Assembly (NCBI RefSeq): GCF_932294415.1
Contig: NC_065535.1
Span: forward strand, 25,694,782 to 25,758,781
Length of the DNA stretch: 64,000 bases
DNA from: Quercus robur
Taxonomy: Eukaryota; Streptophyta; Magnoliopsida; Fagales; Fagaceae
Reading direction: 5' to 3'
How positions within the stretch are numbered: the stretch's first letter is position 1; every line of letters begins with the position of its first letter. The translations under genes and the position numbers were made by a program. Positions 34,766-45,810 of the stretch are shown here, piece after piece. The notes beneath the pieces were generated by a model that worked only from the letters and a program-made list of their open reading frames with translations, was not told the DNA's origin and searched no databases.

Positions 34766-34781
34766 AATACTGCTTCGGTAT

Positions 34782-35477
34782 CAATGTAACCCATCACGAA
34801 AGCCATATCCAAGTCCTTTGTGCGAGGATTGAGTCAATGGATTCTTCCTCCAAAATGATGAGATTGGTAATGAAAAAATATTATTGGTGATAAAGAAGAA
34901 TCAACTATGACAATAAACTAGTGCTGAAAGAGAAGTGCGAGTGCCAACAGATTTTACTACAATGTTGGAGCAACAGGAAGACTTAATAAAGCCATGCTAG
35001 ATAGTGTACCTGAACCATTGCTTGATGAAGAAAAAATTCAACAAGCCTGGGTGAACATATTGTGAAGAATGAGTTTAATACATATGGTACCGATAAAGTT
35101 TCCATGTGTTTAGAGTAGGGTTTGTTCTGTTTTTCTTTCTAAGTCGCTGCAATAATATTCATTTAATTAGTGTTTATTACACACATATTATTGCACACAC
35201 TTTTAGAGATGCAGAAATTGTAATGAAATCATGACTTGAAGTTTGTGTAAAAGTGTGTACAACAAGTTGTGTGAAACAAGTATTTCTTTATTCATTTATT
35301 AAACCTTTTGCACGCAACAGAGTCCGTAAATGTAACTAGGATCTCTACTAGTAAGTAGTGGAAAAGTGTCAATTTATTCACTTATTCTATAGCAACACAT
35401 TGGAAACATTGTTTCGGGTGCCAAGATACGTTTATTGGTGGTTCATTTGTAAGTTGTGTTCATTTATAATGATAAAA
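34782..35477. other. Intergenic
   Basis: No gene or clear element seen. Confidence 0.35.
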
Positions 35478-35493
35478 ACTAAGATGCCTTGTT

Positions 35494-36191
35494 TTTTTTT
35501 TTTTTTTTTTTGATAAGCTGCAATTTCATTAAGAAAGGAAAGAAGAACACAAGGGGTAATCTTCCTTACAGAGAGCCACAAAGGCAGGGGGAAGATTATC
35601 CTTATTGAAAAACAAAGAAGATAAAGAGCATAAAGAAAATTTTGCAACATGATGGGCAAGACAATTACAGGAACGTCTGACCCAATTAAATGCAGAAAAC
35701 ATAAAAGAAGACCGAACGGAGAGGATGTTATCAGTAGTAGTTTTGATGGCCCACGGTGGGGAGAGGTCAGGTGAGTTGACAGCATCAAAACACGCCTTTG
35801 CATCTCCCTCAAAAATCACCTGGATCCAACCTTCCTTCGCAGCCAACTGCGTCGCCCAGAGTAACGCCTCAGATTCAGCCACAAGAGGGGAGGTTACCTT
35901 AATGATTCTAGCCCAGATTTTGATGGGAACACCAAGGTGGTCCCTAGCAACCACAGCGAGGGAAGCATGAGTGGTGGATAGTGCCGCATCTGCATTAATT
36001 TTAATCCAGTCGGGGGGAGGAGGAGACCACGAAGATTGGTGAGCATGGGTATGACCAGGAGCTGGGATAGCGAGAGCTCGTTAAACTTTATGCGAATAGA
36101 CCGGATGGAAGACAGCAAATCAATGGGGCTGCCGTGGTGTAGGGCTAGATTCCTGAGATTCCAAATTTCCTCCAATGTCAAAGCCATGTTG
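35494..36191 (-). mobile_element. 5'-truncated LINE with RNase H domain
   Basis: On the minus strand the insertion ends in poly-A (plus-strand T run 35494-35511) preceded by GCAGCTTATC. ACTAAGATGCCTTGTT flanks it at 35478-35493 and 36192-36207, a perfect 16-bp target duplication. The coding part is the C-terminal RNase H (RVT_3) domain of a plant L1-type LINE: DWIKINADAALS near 36005, VVARDHLGVPIKIW, VAESEALLWA near 35880, VIFEGDAKACFDAV and a final CNCLAHHVAKFSL. The acidic residues D, E, D are retained. A frameshift separates IWNLRNLALHHG upstream from the RNase H frame. All of the endonuclease and reverse transcriptase are missing. Confidence 0.85.
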
Positions 36192-36207
36192 ACTAAGATG
36201 CCTTGTT

Positions 36208-37149
36208 AATTTCACAAGAAATGAGATGAGCCAATCTTCACATTCATTTTGAAATTTCAAAATAATTAAACGAAAGTAGTGTTCTTTTAAGAAGACGACT
36301 TTCAACTATCACCTCTAAACACAGCTATATGAATCCATGCCTTTTGTTTCTTAAAAGTAATAATGTTATTAGTTACCGTTTAAACACACATGTATAATTT
36401 TACAATGGGCTTAATGTTTTGTACAAATTGTTGTGCACACTTAAATTTGTACTTAAATCCATGATATTGTGATTCTGAGTTATACTTTGTGTCATTTTTA
36501 ATTAGTAGTTTTGTATCCATCTGTCGTGGGACCAATCATGGTAAAGAAATGACACTTTTGAGGATTGTATATCTACCTATTAATTGTAAGATCAATTATT
36601 GTTAATTTTTTTATTGTCGCACCAAATAATTTGTTGCATAATTTTCCAAGTAAATACAATTTAAAAAAAAAAAAAAATCATGTGAAAAAATATGAGTAGA
36701 CCCAATCTGTTTTAAACTTATTTGAATGACTTTTTTTTTTGATCGTGAACCCATTTTTGACCTGAGCTCAACTGATCCCACCCAACCTGCTCGCCACATC
36801 ATCTTGAATCACTTCTTTTGATCAGGTGATTTTGATGTGTTTTAGAAAATGCCCCAAACTGACCTTAATTTAGTATTCAAGATGGGGTGCAGAGCCATTC
36901 TTAGGCGATGTTGGATCAACATTACACCTCAAATCCCAAAAAACTTTTCATACAAAACTCCAAAAACTTTAATCAGCGTGTGCAAGCTTAAGATTCTTCG
37001 GGCGCAAAGCTAGGGTATAGATGGGTTTTGCTTTGTTCGAAAACTCCTTCCATTTTAATGATTCTCTTGGTTAGGCCATTAACAAGAATAAGCCCTCTAA
37101 GGAATGAGGAGTTGAGTCATAAGAGGTGAAAAATGAGGTATCTACATCA
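36208..37149. other. Intergenic
   Basis: AT-rich; A run at 36662-36677. No gene recognised. Confidence 0.35.
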
Positions 37150-38800
37150 ATATCACTTAGGTGGATTGCTTAAAGTGGTGAGTGTTTCTATCATTTGTTT
37201 TGTATCCTTTAGATAGTGAGCTTTTTATCTATTAATACTATTATTGAGTGTCTACTTTAGGGATGATAAAAAATTCTTGCTTCACTTCGCTTGAATTGTC
37301 TGCCCTATTTCACCCTACATGAATTTCCACAACCTGAAGAAGTGATGGGCTGAGGATGGGTTTTGCTTGCCCCGCCTCGCCCCGCCCCACCCCACCCCAA
37401 ATGTGTGTATATATATGTGTGCGTGTATTTTATTTAATATATATATTTAAATAATTTATACATATAATTTTATATATATATATATATATATGTATATAAC
37501 CTTCAAAATACTTGTCTCTCCAACCCGCCCCAAACCCAACTTGTTTCGCTCCTGCTCTATATTGGTCTTCCTTGCTTGAAGATGAGACAAGATAGGGGGA
37601 GGGCACCCATGATCCGACCTTACCCCAAACCATTGTTATCCCTAATTTTGCTCGTGTTTCACTTGTAATCTAGGAAGTACGGATACTTCATTTAAAGTAT
37701 CATACCTGTGCCGTACTTGTATCATACCGGTGTTGTACTTGTAGTTTTATGTTATAATTATTCAAAAATTGCTCGTGTAATCATATCGTACCCGTACCTG
37801 TGTCCATGTCCGTGTATACATAAGTAAAACTCAATATATATATATATATATATTACCAATTTTCATGCTCTTACTAAGCTGTTTTGTTGTCTAAGAAGAT
37901 ATAACATTTGCAGTCAATAGGTGATCCACTAACATCAATTTAAAATTTAACTGTAGCGGCATATGGCAATTCCAAGTTACGCCCCCATCAACATTTCAAT
38001 ATGAGACACTTGTTTTAGAATAGGACACAGACCAGCTAACATATAGCTAGACGAGAATTGGTCATATATTTGTTCGACTGCAGGGTCTGTGAGCATTGTA
38101 AAAAAGGCTGCAAAATATTTAGCTTATGCAGTAGACAGGAAAACAGAAGATGTCGCAGAAGAATCTATATATATTTGTCCCACACTCAAAATATCGACCA
38201 TACATACATATTATCGGTGTCCTGTTGAATATGGAGTTTCCTATAAAAAAAATATAAAAAGAAGGCTTAGGTGTAGTATTTAGGTGTTGTTCTTTAGATT
38301 CTTTTTTTAAGACTTTGCCGAGTGACTTTTTTCTCATAAGATAAAAATGTATTTTTTAATTAAATAACCATATGATAGAATTTTAAGAGAAAAATCTAAA
38401 AAACAGCATCTAAAATATTGTACATAAGTTTAATCCAAAATATAAACACCTAAATCTAATGTGAAAGTATACAAATGGTATGAAAAAATAATTTTCTATA
38501 GTTTCGTTTCCTAAAAAGATGTATCCCAAGTATGTTGTTTTATTCATAATATATAATAATAAAATAGACAATTTTTTTACCACTACGTACTTTCATATAA
38601 ACGCACGACTTCACACATCCTTTTCATTATTACCATCCCAAAGTAACATATATATGACACCACCTCCATTATTGCATATTTAGCAACAACTTATCCAGAA
38701 CCAAAGTATATTAGGGGTTCTGGAATCAAGCTTAATAGTACAAGGTAGCAACTATTTGGGACACCGTTACATGTATTACAAATTATTAATGATTAGGAAA

Positions 38801-39759
38801 TCAATTATATCCTCGCCCAGTGGTGTGGACCGTGTGGTAGCTATTGTATGCTCCTCGACCAGTTGTGTTGTATTCCGCTTGAAGTAGCCTTCTTCCTGCA
38901 TAGACAAATATTATGTTATCAAAACCTCCCTCTCTCTGTTTCTTTAATAATGTTATGCTAATTTAAAATTTTAAAAATAAATAAATCAATAAAGAAAAAG
39001 AAATAAAGAGAGGATAAAAAGGGCAGCCATCACTCTTGAGTGCAGGCTTTAATTTCTTATCTTAACTTTTAATTTTGCTTGAACGGAGAAAAATGGTTGA
39101 GGTGTTCATGCTAAATTGCATGATCCTATAACTCCATACATATAAGCTTGGCTTTTGAATAGGAAAATGCTTCAACTATTTTAAATTTTATTATCCAAAA
39201 CTATCTGTCAATGAAAGTATTGATATGACTTGAGCAATATAATAAATGAGTGTTAAAATTATTTTTTATGATTTGTAAAACATAAATTTTTATAAACTTA
39301 TGTAATAAAGTTTATAGTATCTCTAGTACTGTTATAAAAAACGGGTTGGCAAATAGATGATAGTTTTTTTTTTTTTTTTTTCCCTCTAATAAGGTAAATA
39401 ATGAGGGAGGAGGGTGTGCTTTAAACAACAGATATGAGATGACATGAAAATGTCATTAGTGCTATGCTATTACTTTTTTTTTTTTTTTTGATAAGTTGCT
39501 ATGCTATTACTTGAATCCTCTACTGTAATTTTAAAAATGCATAGGAAGGTTTAGAGTGTCGATACAAGCTAAATGAAACATGTGAGCCAAGTGGAATAAA
39601 AGATGCTCAAAGATGGCCATTAATAGTCTACAAACCAAGTTTAAGTTCCGGCTGTGCATTATTATCAACCGCAGCAGTAGCCACCTCAGTGAAGATGAGG
39701 AGCATGATCGCAACAAGAACAGCCAAAACCATAAACTTTGTGACGCTCGTTGCAGCCAT
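38801..39759 (-). CDS. Small secreted peptide precursor B (two exons)
   Basis: Exon 1 is 39636-39759, exon 2 is 38801-38895, with a 740-bp GT-AG intron (GTTTGTAG donor, CTATGCAG acceptor) at the same codon as in gene A. The product is 72 residues: signal peptide MAATSVTKFMVLAVLVAIML, then LIFTEVATA with a likely cleavage after it, linker to ELKLGRRLL, then QAEYNTTGRGAYNSYHTVHT and the end TGRGYN. Compared with A, Asp before the first Tyr is Glu (acidic kept), and the second unit is TTGRGYN after a 3-residue expansion (HTV). The conservation of RRLLQA, acidic-Tyr, GRG and YN while the linker varies suggests selection on the C-terminus. An in-frame ATG three codons upstream (39768) exists; the 39759 start is chosen because it aligns with gene A. 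No named family recognised. Confidence 0.72.
39460..39512 (-). mobile_element. Tiny LINE-tail insertion in the intron of gene B
   Basis: TGCTATGCTATTACTT at 39460-39475 and 39497-39512 (16 bp) flanks only 14 T and GATAAGT. On the minus strand that is ACTTATC plus poly-A, matching the 3' end of the LINE at 35494-36191 (GCTTATC plus poly-A). It is therefore a copy of the same LINE family cut to about 7 bases. Confidence 0.75.
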
Positions 39760-39830
39760 ATTTTCCATACTTAACTTCAGAGGGAAAAAGATAAGTTTTG
39801 CTTGACAAAACAAAATCTAGAGCTAGAGAA

Positions 39831-40585
39831 GATTACAATGGTGTGCGAAAATTTTGTGCCCTTATTGCCATATTACGTACATAAATTAAGTTTGCCGGTC
39901 AAGCACAGCCATATTTAGAAAAGTAAGAAATGCATGGTAGGGGTGTTAGGATTGAAGTGGGAACTTTAAGAAACCTATTTTAAAGAGTCTGTTTGGGATC
40001 CGCTTATTTTGTTAATATTGAAAACTTTTTTCTAAAAGTACCGTAAATAAATGTAAAAATTAGTTGAAATAGTACAATGAGACCCATAAATAGTACCAAA
40101 AAGTGCAATGAGCTTATAAATAGTAACGAAAATAAGTTGAATAGTAAAATAAGCTGATGGGTGCTTATTAGCTAGTGAAGGTTTTTATTTATTTATTTTT
40201 GTTTTTGGGCAAGGACAAAATTATTTTGTTTAAAATTTTTCGAAGGCCTGATTGTTTGTTTTAGGTAAAATTAGTTTATTAGACTTAATTTTTTTAGCTT
40301 TGTTATTGGTAATTTTTATTGTTTGGCTATTTTTTTGGGCTTGTATATTTTGTATTAGATTTTATAATTTTTTGTGGCATTTAAAATGAGAAAACACTAG
40401 AACTACAAAACTTTTTACAAATTGCAGTTGTTGATAGTGATTATTGGTAAGTAAAAAAATAATGTAAGTGATGGGTCTAGATGTGAACTAGTAAGAATTT
40501 TTTACCTCAATAGTTTGTAAAAATATTAAAAAAAAGTTTGTGTCTATAGCATTACTCTTAAAATAACCAATGATATTGTTAAAGG
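39831..40585. other. Intergenic upstream of gene B; TTTGG-ended MITE-like sequence
   Basis: 39985-40165 begins GTCTGTTTGGGATCCGCTTA, contains repeated AAATAGTAC.AA units and ends near AAATAAGCTGATGGGTGCTTA, a MITE-like pattern without definable duplication. No gene seen. I do not find a TATA box for gene B as clear as that of gene A. Confidence 0.4.
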
Positions 40586-41295
40586 GGGGCAAAATATAAC
40601 TTTATTGAACAAAATTGTTAAAATTCATAACTATAATAATAATAATAATAAAAGAAAAAGGTTTGGGGGGCATTGCCCCCAAAGTCCAAGAGTGCTTCCG
40701 TCCAAGATTTATGTTGGTAATTTTTTTTTTGGTGGCTACAAAGAAGGTTTCTATTAACTCATATATAACAATGTCATCTCAAGTTTGTATCATTAATTAA
40801 AAACTTATAGAATATTTTATTCATTTAGTTAAACCAAAAATAAAAATGAAATCTTTTTTTTTTCCTGAAACCCTATCCAAAGGCGAAACCATCCTCCCCT
40901 CTAGGCCAAAAAAAAAAAAAAAAAAAAAACCAAAACAAAACAAAACAAAAAACATGAAACCCAAGTGACAACATCAATTAACTCCAGTTTCATAAAACTT
41001 TTTGCTAGAAAAAATTTTGGAGTTCCAACTTTCCTATACTTTCCTACAATTTCTATATATATATATATATATATATAAATGTTTAGCCACAAAATTGGTT
41101 ATAACCTTACTCAATAAAATAAATATCATCACATATTTTAAAAATCTAATTGTTGAATTGTATTTTTTTTATGTTCTTAATACACATGTCAAATTTTGTG
41201 TTAATCGGATTTTTTTATTATATGATCTATAAACTTATATTTTATGCATAATTATAAATTACAAAAACTTGCAATTTAAACAATTTAATATTTTC
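40586..41295. repeat. Direct repeat, left copy (Helitron-free)
   Basis: Matches 46985-48450: GGGGGGCATTGCCCC, AAAGTCCAAGAGTG, TTTATGTTGG, GGTGGCTACAAAGAAGG, GTCATCTCAAGTTTGTATCA, AATTAACTC.AGTTTCATAAA and ATATGATCTATAA.CTTATATTTT in the same order. Here the sequence between TTTATGTTGGTAATTTT and GGTGGCTAC is uninterrupted, so it is the empty site of the Helitron found in the right copy. Confidence 0.75.
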
Positions 41296-42449
41296 TATTT
41301 TTAATTTAGTCTTACTATAAAGACTATTATAGAGTGTGAATGGTGTTTCGGTAGGACAGTCAAAATTAGCGTTCCAATTTATTTTTATTTATTTATTTTT
41401 TGTGGAGACAATTATAATATGTTGTTATTCCTGCAGCTCAAACATTTTCCCCTTCTAAACTTCTAAGCACTTTGTGCATAGGGAGGAACCAATTAAGTTA
41501 CAAAGTTTTTGGATATTTAGACTTAATTCAACTAATTGTATATTGGTAGCTTTTACTTATGTGATATTGAACTTATGTGGTTTAATATAAATTCTTTGTA
41601 TCTATTATACATAATATAAAGTATTATGCATTTTGTATCGTTTGTAGATTTTTTGATTTTGTTATTGTTAAATAGGTAAGTTACATACTATTGATCCGTT
41701 TGTGTCGATGAAAAACCTCTAGTAAAGATAATTTTATTAAATATTAAAGTATGCTACAATTTCTAGAAAACATTAAAGTCAAAACAAACAAAGACTACAT
41801 AAAAATCCTAAATATAGTGTTTATATTTTTAAATAGATTAATGGAAAAATAATAATAAACATAATTTATTGCAATGAAAATTTCGTTGCAATAACTTATC
41901 ACATTAAAATTTCGTTGTGATGGTGCTTGATAGATTAGATGTGACCATAACTTATCAAAAATCCTTTATTGTAACGAATTTACTGCAACAAAAGGTTATT
42001 GCAACAATAAAATTGCAACAATTTTTATTGTTGCAATAATCTATTGCCATAGGCTTTATTGCAATAGTGTGCAATGAAAATTTTCATTGTAATAAGTGTT
42101 TGTTGCAATAGTTTTGAGTTTATTGCAATAAAAAATTTTGTTGCAATAGTTTTGAGTTTATTGTAATAACCTATTGATCATTGTGGCATGAGAATTCCTG
42201 AAAAATATGGGAGGTCTAATGAAGAACGTGATCTATCATTTTTTTTTCTCCATATACTATAGACATGGTTGCATCACAAGTCCAATCATTACAATATAAT
42301 TACTTACAAGTAATACCTTGCATGTAGAAAAAATCAACACAATGCATATGCAATGAGATGTTTTACTCGTAAACATACAAATGGTATGAACTCTAAAATT
42401 GTTCCAAAACAATACAAGAAATTCTCTATTGCTACAATCTATTGAAAGC
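41296..42449. other. Intergenic, TTGCAATA-rich tract
   Basis: 41870-42175 holds more than ten copies of TTGCAATA/TATTGCAA and close variants in both orientations. The same text recurs at 43310-43500, 44580-44700 and in the right arm of the inverted repeat. No gene. Confidence 0.5.
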
Positions 42450-43212
42450 TTAGAACAACAAGAGCATCCTAGAAGTTGAGATTAAAATCCCCGTCAGAGG
42501 AGTTCCATGACGAGACCTCTTGTGAAAGAATTTAGGCAGCATCCCTCGTTCCACCATACCCAAAATTTGGAAAGAATCACTGCATATCTCAGTTAGAAAC
42601 ATCCCTATATTTGGCATTGCTGAAGTGCCATAATCCACAATCTCAATGAATTTCCCTGAAGAATTTTAGCAATATTTGAGCAATAGCCCTTAATCCACAA
42701 CTCATAGTTCACTAGAATGGAACTAGTATCAATCAAATTATAAAAAATACCTAAGAACTACCAATAGTATAAAAGCAAAGCCTTTGGAAGAGTTCCCTTT
42801 GGGTTGTCCATTTCACTGGTAAGTGTGCTTATTGAGTCCTAATAATTTAGATTTCAAAATAAAGTTTTCAGATTCAAATTCCAATTTACATCATGTAAAT
42901 TCACCCCTAACCATTTGGAAGGCTCTAACTTTGGATATACCACAATTCCCATAACTACAAAAGGAAGAAGTGAGGAAATCCCTAAAAGAACAAGTCATTC
43001 CATAATGGTTAATCCCCTATAGTTTATATAAGTAAGAACAACAGTCAAATCTAATATGGCTAAGTTTCTTGGTAAACCATCACCTAAAATTAGGAATGTC
43101 GACTTCAAATAATCAAGAAAAGAGGTAGAAATGAAACTTTCTTAAATTTATCTACCCTAGGGAGAGGTACTTCACCAACTAGCACATTTTTATCACCACT
43201 AGAGTCTCCCAT
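42450..43212 (-). pseudogene. Polyamine-transporter-like pseudogene, long fragment
   Basis: From an ATG at 43212: [33 protein letters not shown] then a stop; after a deletion, GDGLPRN then [16 protein letters not shown] (about 43030); [20 protein letters not shown] and [50 protein letters not shown]; and an open stretch [20 protein letters not shown] with [29 protein letters not shown]. These blocks are in the order of plant APC-superfamily LAT/PUT transporters, which carry polyamines across membranes. There are several stops and a missing segment (the part found separately at 44074). No introns are visible between blocks. Confidence 0.8.
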
Positions 43213-44746
43213 TGCACTAGATGCTTGCCGATTTGTTGTGCTCCTCAATATTTGCATGCATCATCATGTTCTCACCACAATAAATGATTTTTGCAATAAA
43301 CTCAAAACTATTATAATAAACACTTATTGCAACAACAAAAAAATTTGTTACACACTCATGCAATTTCCTCTTAGTGTTGCTTTTTGTTACAATAACCTAT
43401 TGCCATAGACTTTATTGCAATAGTTTGCAATGAAATATTTTCGTTGCAATAAGTTTGTATTGCAATATTTTTGAAATTGTAATAAAAAATTCATTGTAAT
43501 AAACTTTTTTTTTTCTTTTAATAGTTCGATTATGCGAATTGCTTGAGTTTAGGTGGTGTAACATGAATTTGGATGTTGGTGTGGAGATCTACAGTTGTTC
43601 TAAGCTTGTATATGAAGCAATTAGATTGAAAAATAATTGTAAAACAAGGCCTACTTGTTTTGTAATCTAATGCAACTATTATTTGTCAATTATTTTGCAA
43701 TCTCATAACAATAGGTCATTGCTTCATGATACTTATTGCAATATATTTCAAAAAAAAGTAACAAAAAAAAAAGGGTCAAGTTATTTGCAATGATATATTT
43801 GTTGTAATTGTTTATTGCTTTATATTTTTCACAGTAATAGTTTGCAAAATAATCGTTATTATGTTATTGTGATGACATATTCATTGTAATAGGTTCTTAC
43901 TTTAAGATTTTAGTTGTAATAAAATGTAAAAATAATTGGTATTCATTTATTGTTGCAATTTCTACATTTTAAGTTATTGCAACAATTTTCCTATGAATAT
44001 GTGTTAGTTGGAGCAGTATTAAGAAAATTTTAGTTCTGTATTTTTTGTTCCTTATATTCTATGACATTTTAGGGTGCTCATTTGGGGTGAGTACATTGTT
44101 GGTCTTGTTTTAGCTCTTCTTGACTTCTTGGTCTTTCCAATCATATGGAGTGTTCTTGAAGCATTAATAACTGTTAAGATGAATACCATATTCCCTGAGA
44201 ATGGTGGTTATGTGATTTGGGTTTTAGCTACATCAGGTCCTTATTGGGGGTTTCAACAAGGTTGGATGAAATGGCTAAATGGGGTTATTGAAAACACGTC
44301 TACCCGTATTCTGTTTCTTGATTATTCGAATTCGGCATAGGTAGTGGTTTATCGAAAATCCTAGTCGTGTTAGCATTGACTATAGTCGTCACTTACATGA
44401 ACTATAGGGATTAACCATTGTGAGATGACTTGTTATTTTTATAGTTATTTTCTAAATTTTTTCTTTTGTAGTTATGGGGCTTGTAGCAATTCCAAAACTA
44501 GAGCCTTCTAGATGGTTATTTCGTGCTAATTTAATTGTATTTCATACTTACTATCTTGTATTTGTGGGATATTTTTATTAATTATTTTTCAATCTATTGC
44601 AATCTCATGACAATATATTATTGTTTCATGATTTTTATTGCAATAGATTGCAACTAATTGACAAAAATAATTTTAGTTAAGTTATTGCAACTATTTTTTC
44701 GTTCTAAATGTTTATTGTAGACTTTAATTCAAATAATGACTTTATG
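42981..44746. repeat. Left arm of the large inverted repeat
   Basis: Pairs with 45139-46901 read on the other strand, from CCTAAAAGAACAAG at the outer end to CATTATTTG...TAAA at the inner end. Arms are about 1766 and 1763 bp around a 392-bp loop (44747-45138). The 88-codon transporter frames in the two arms differ at only four residues by eye. Contents from outside in: N-terminal transporter fragment, TTGCAATA-rich stretch, central transporter fragment, TTGCAATA-rich stretch. Confidence 0.85.
44074..44560 (+). pseudogene. Polyamine-transporter-like central fragment (left arm)
   Basis: Frame 44074-44340 reads [53 protein letters not shown] and [10 protein letters not shown]. This is the conserved region of plant polyamine transporters (normal text [11 protein letters not shown] and [27 protein letters not shown]). 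Past the stop, SKILVVLALTIVVTYMNYR and VVMGLVAIPKLEPSRWLF continue to about 44525 with a shift. It overlaps the same protein region as the 42450-43212 pseudogene (TYxNYRGLTI), so it derives from a second copy of the family. Confidence 0.8.
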
Positions 44747-45324
44747 AGTTGTGGAAACTTTATTGGTAAAAAAAGGACACAAATTTTTCATTTCTACACA
44801 CTTACTCACTCCTAGACCTCTACCACTATATTCTCAACCCCCAAAATAGCTCAAAACTATTAGAAAACCTTCATTTTTTTTCATTCCTTGTTATCAAAGC
44901 TAATCATCCAAGGGAATAATCTCTCTACTTTCTCTACTTTTATCCCTTCCATTTGCTTTGTTTGCTTGAATATGGGTTCTTTCATACTTGAATAACATAT
45001 TATTTATGTTGGTAATTTTTCTTTGATGCTTGTATATATTGATTTGGGGGTTTCTTTTTCTTTGAAACTTGATATGTATGCTTTGATGCTCATAGCTCTT
45101 AGCTGATATAAGCTTTTGGCCTAGAGTTTCATTTTTACATAAAATCATTATTTGAATTAAAGCCTGCAATAAACATTTAGAACGAAAAAATAGTTGCAAT
45201 AACTTGACTAAAATTATTTTTGTCAATTAGTTGCAATCTATTGCAATAAAAATCATGAAACAATAATATATTGTCATGAGATTGCAATAGATTGAAAAAT
45301 AATTAATAAAAATATCCCACAAAT

Positions 45325-45810
45325 ACAATATATTAAGTATGAAATACAATCAAATTAGCATGAAATAACCATCTAGAAGGCTCTAGTTTTGGAATTGCTA
45401 CAAGCCTCATAACTACAAAAGAAAGAATTTAGAAAATAACTATAAAAATAACAAGTCATCTCACAATGGTTAATCCCTATAGTTCATGTAAGTGACGACT
45501 ATAGTCAATGCTAACACGACTAGGATTCTCGATAAACCACTACCTATGCCGAATTCGAATAATCAAGAAATAGAATAGGGGTAGACGCGTTTTCAATAAC
45601 CCCATTTAGCCATTTCATCCAACCTTGTTGAAACCCCCAATAAGGACCTGATGCAGCCAAAACCCAAATCACATAACCACCATTCTCAGGGAATATGGTA
45701 TTCATCTTAACAGTTATTAATGCTTCAAGAACACTCCATATGATTGGAAAGACCAAGAAGTCAAGAAGGGCTAAAACAGGACCAACAATGTACTCACCCC
45801 AAATGAGCAC
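45325..45810 (-). pseudogene. Polyamine-transporter-like central fragment (right arm)
   Basis: Mirror copy of 44074-44560. The 88-codon frame 45544-45810 has Pro, Ala, Ala and Pro where the left arm has Leu, Thr, Thr and Arg. In three of these positions (Ala in VLAASGP, Ala in IENAS, Pro in TPILFL) the right copy is closer to the family consensus, so the left arm has decayed more there. Confidence 0.8.

Larger units (their letters stand above)
37150..39830. repeat. Segmental duplication of the gene A region
   Basis: Direct-orientation paralogue of about 15110-18480. Shared landmarks in the same order: GTGGATTGCTTAAAGTGGTG (15131 and 37151), a GATCCA.TAACATCA stretch (15266 and 37921), TTGGTCAT...TTTGTTCGA before the insertion site (15351 and 38058), the 3' flank of the peptide gene, both exons, both splice sites and the start of the intron. 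The copies differ by insertions: the TIR element and DRT102 fragment only in A, an AT-rich and C-rich stretch (37380-37500) only in B. Confidence 0.75.

Noticed and set aside
42450-42638. 62-codon frame as a functional transporter gene
   Set aside because: It is one open block of a longer sequence with several stops and a deletion; too short to span the membrane as a carrier.
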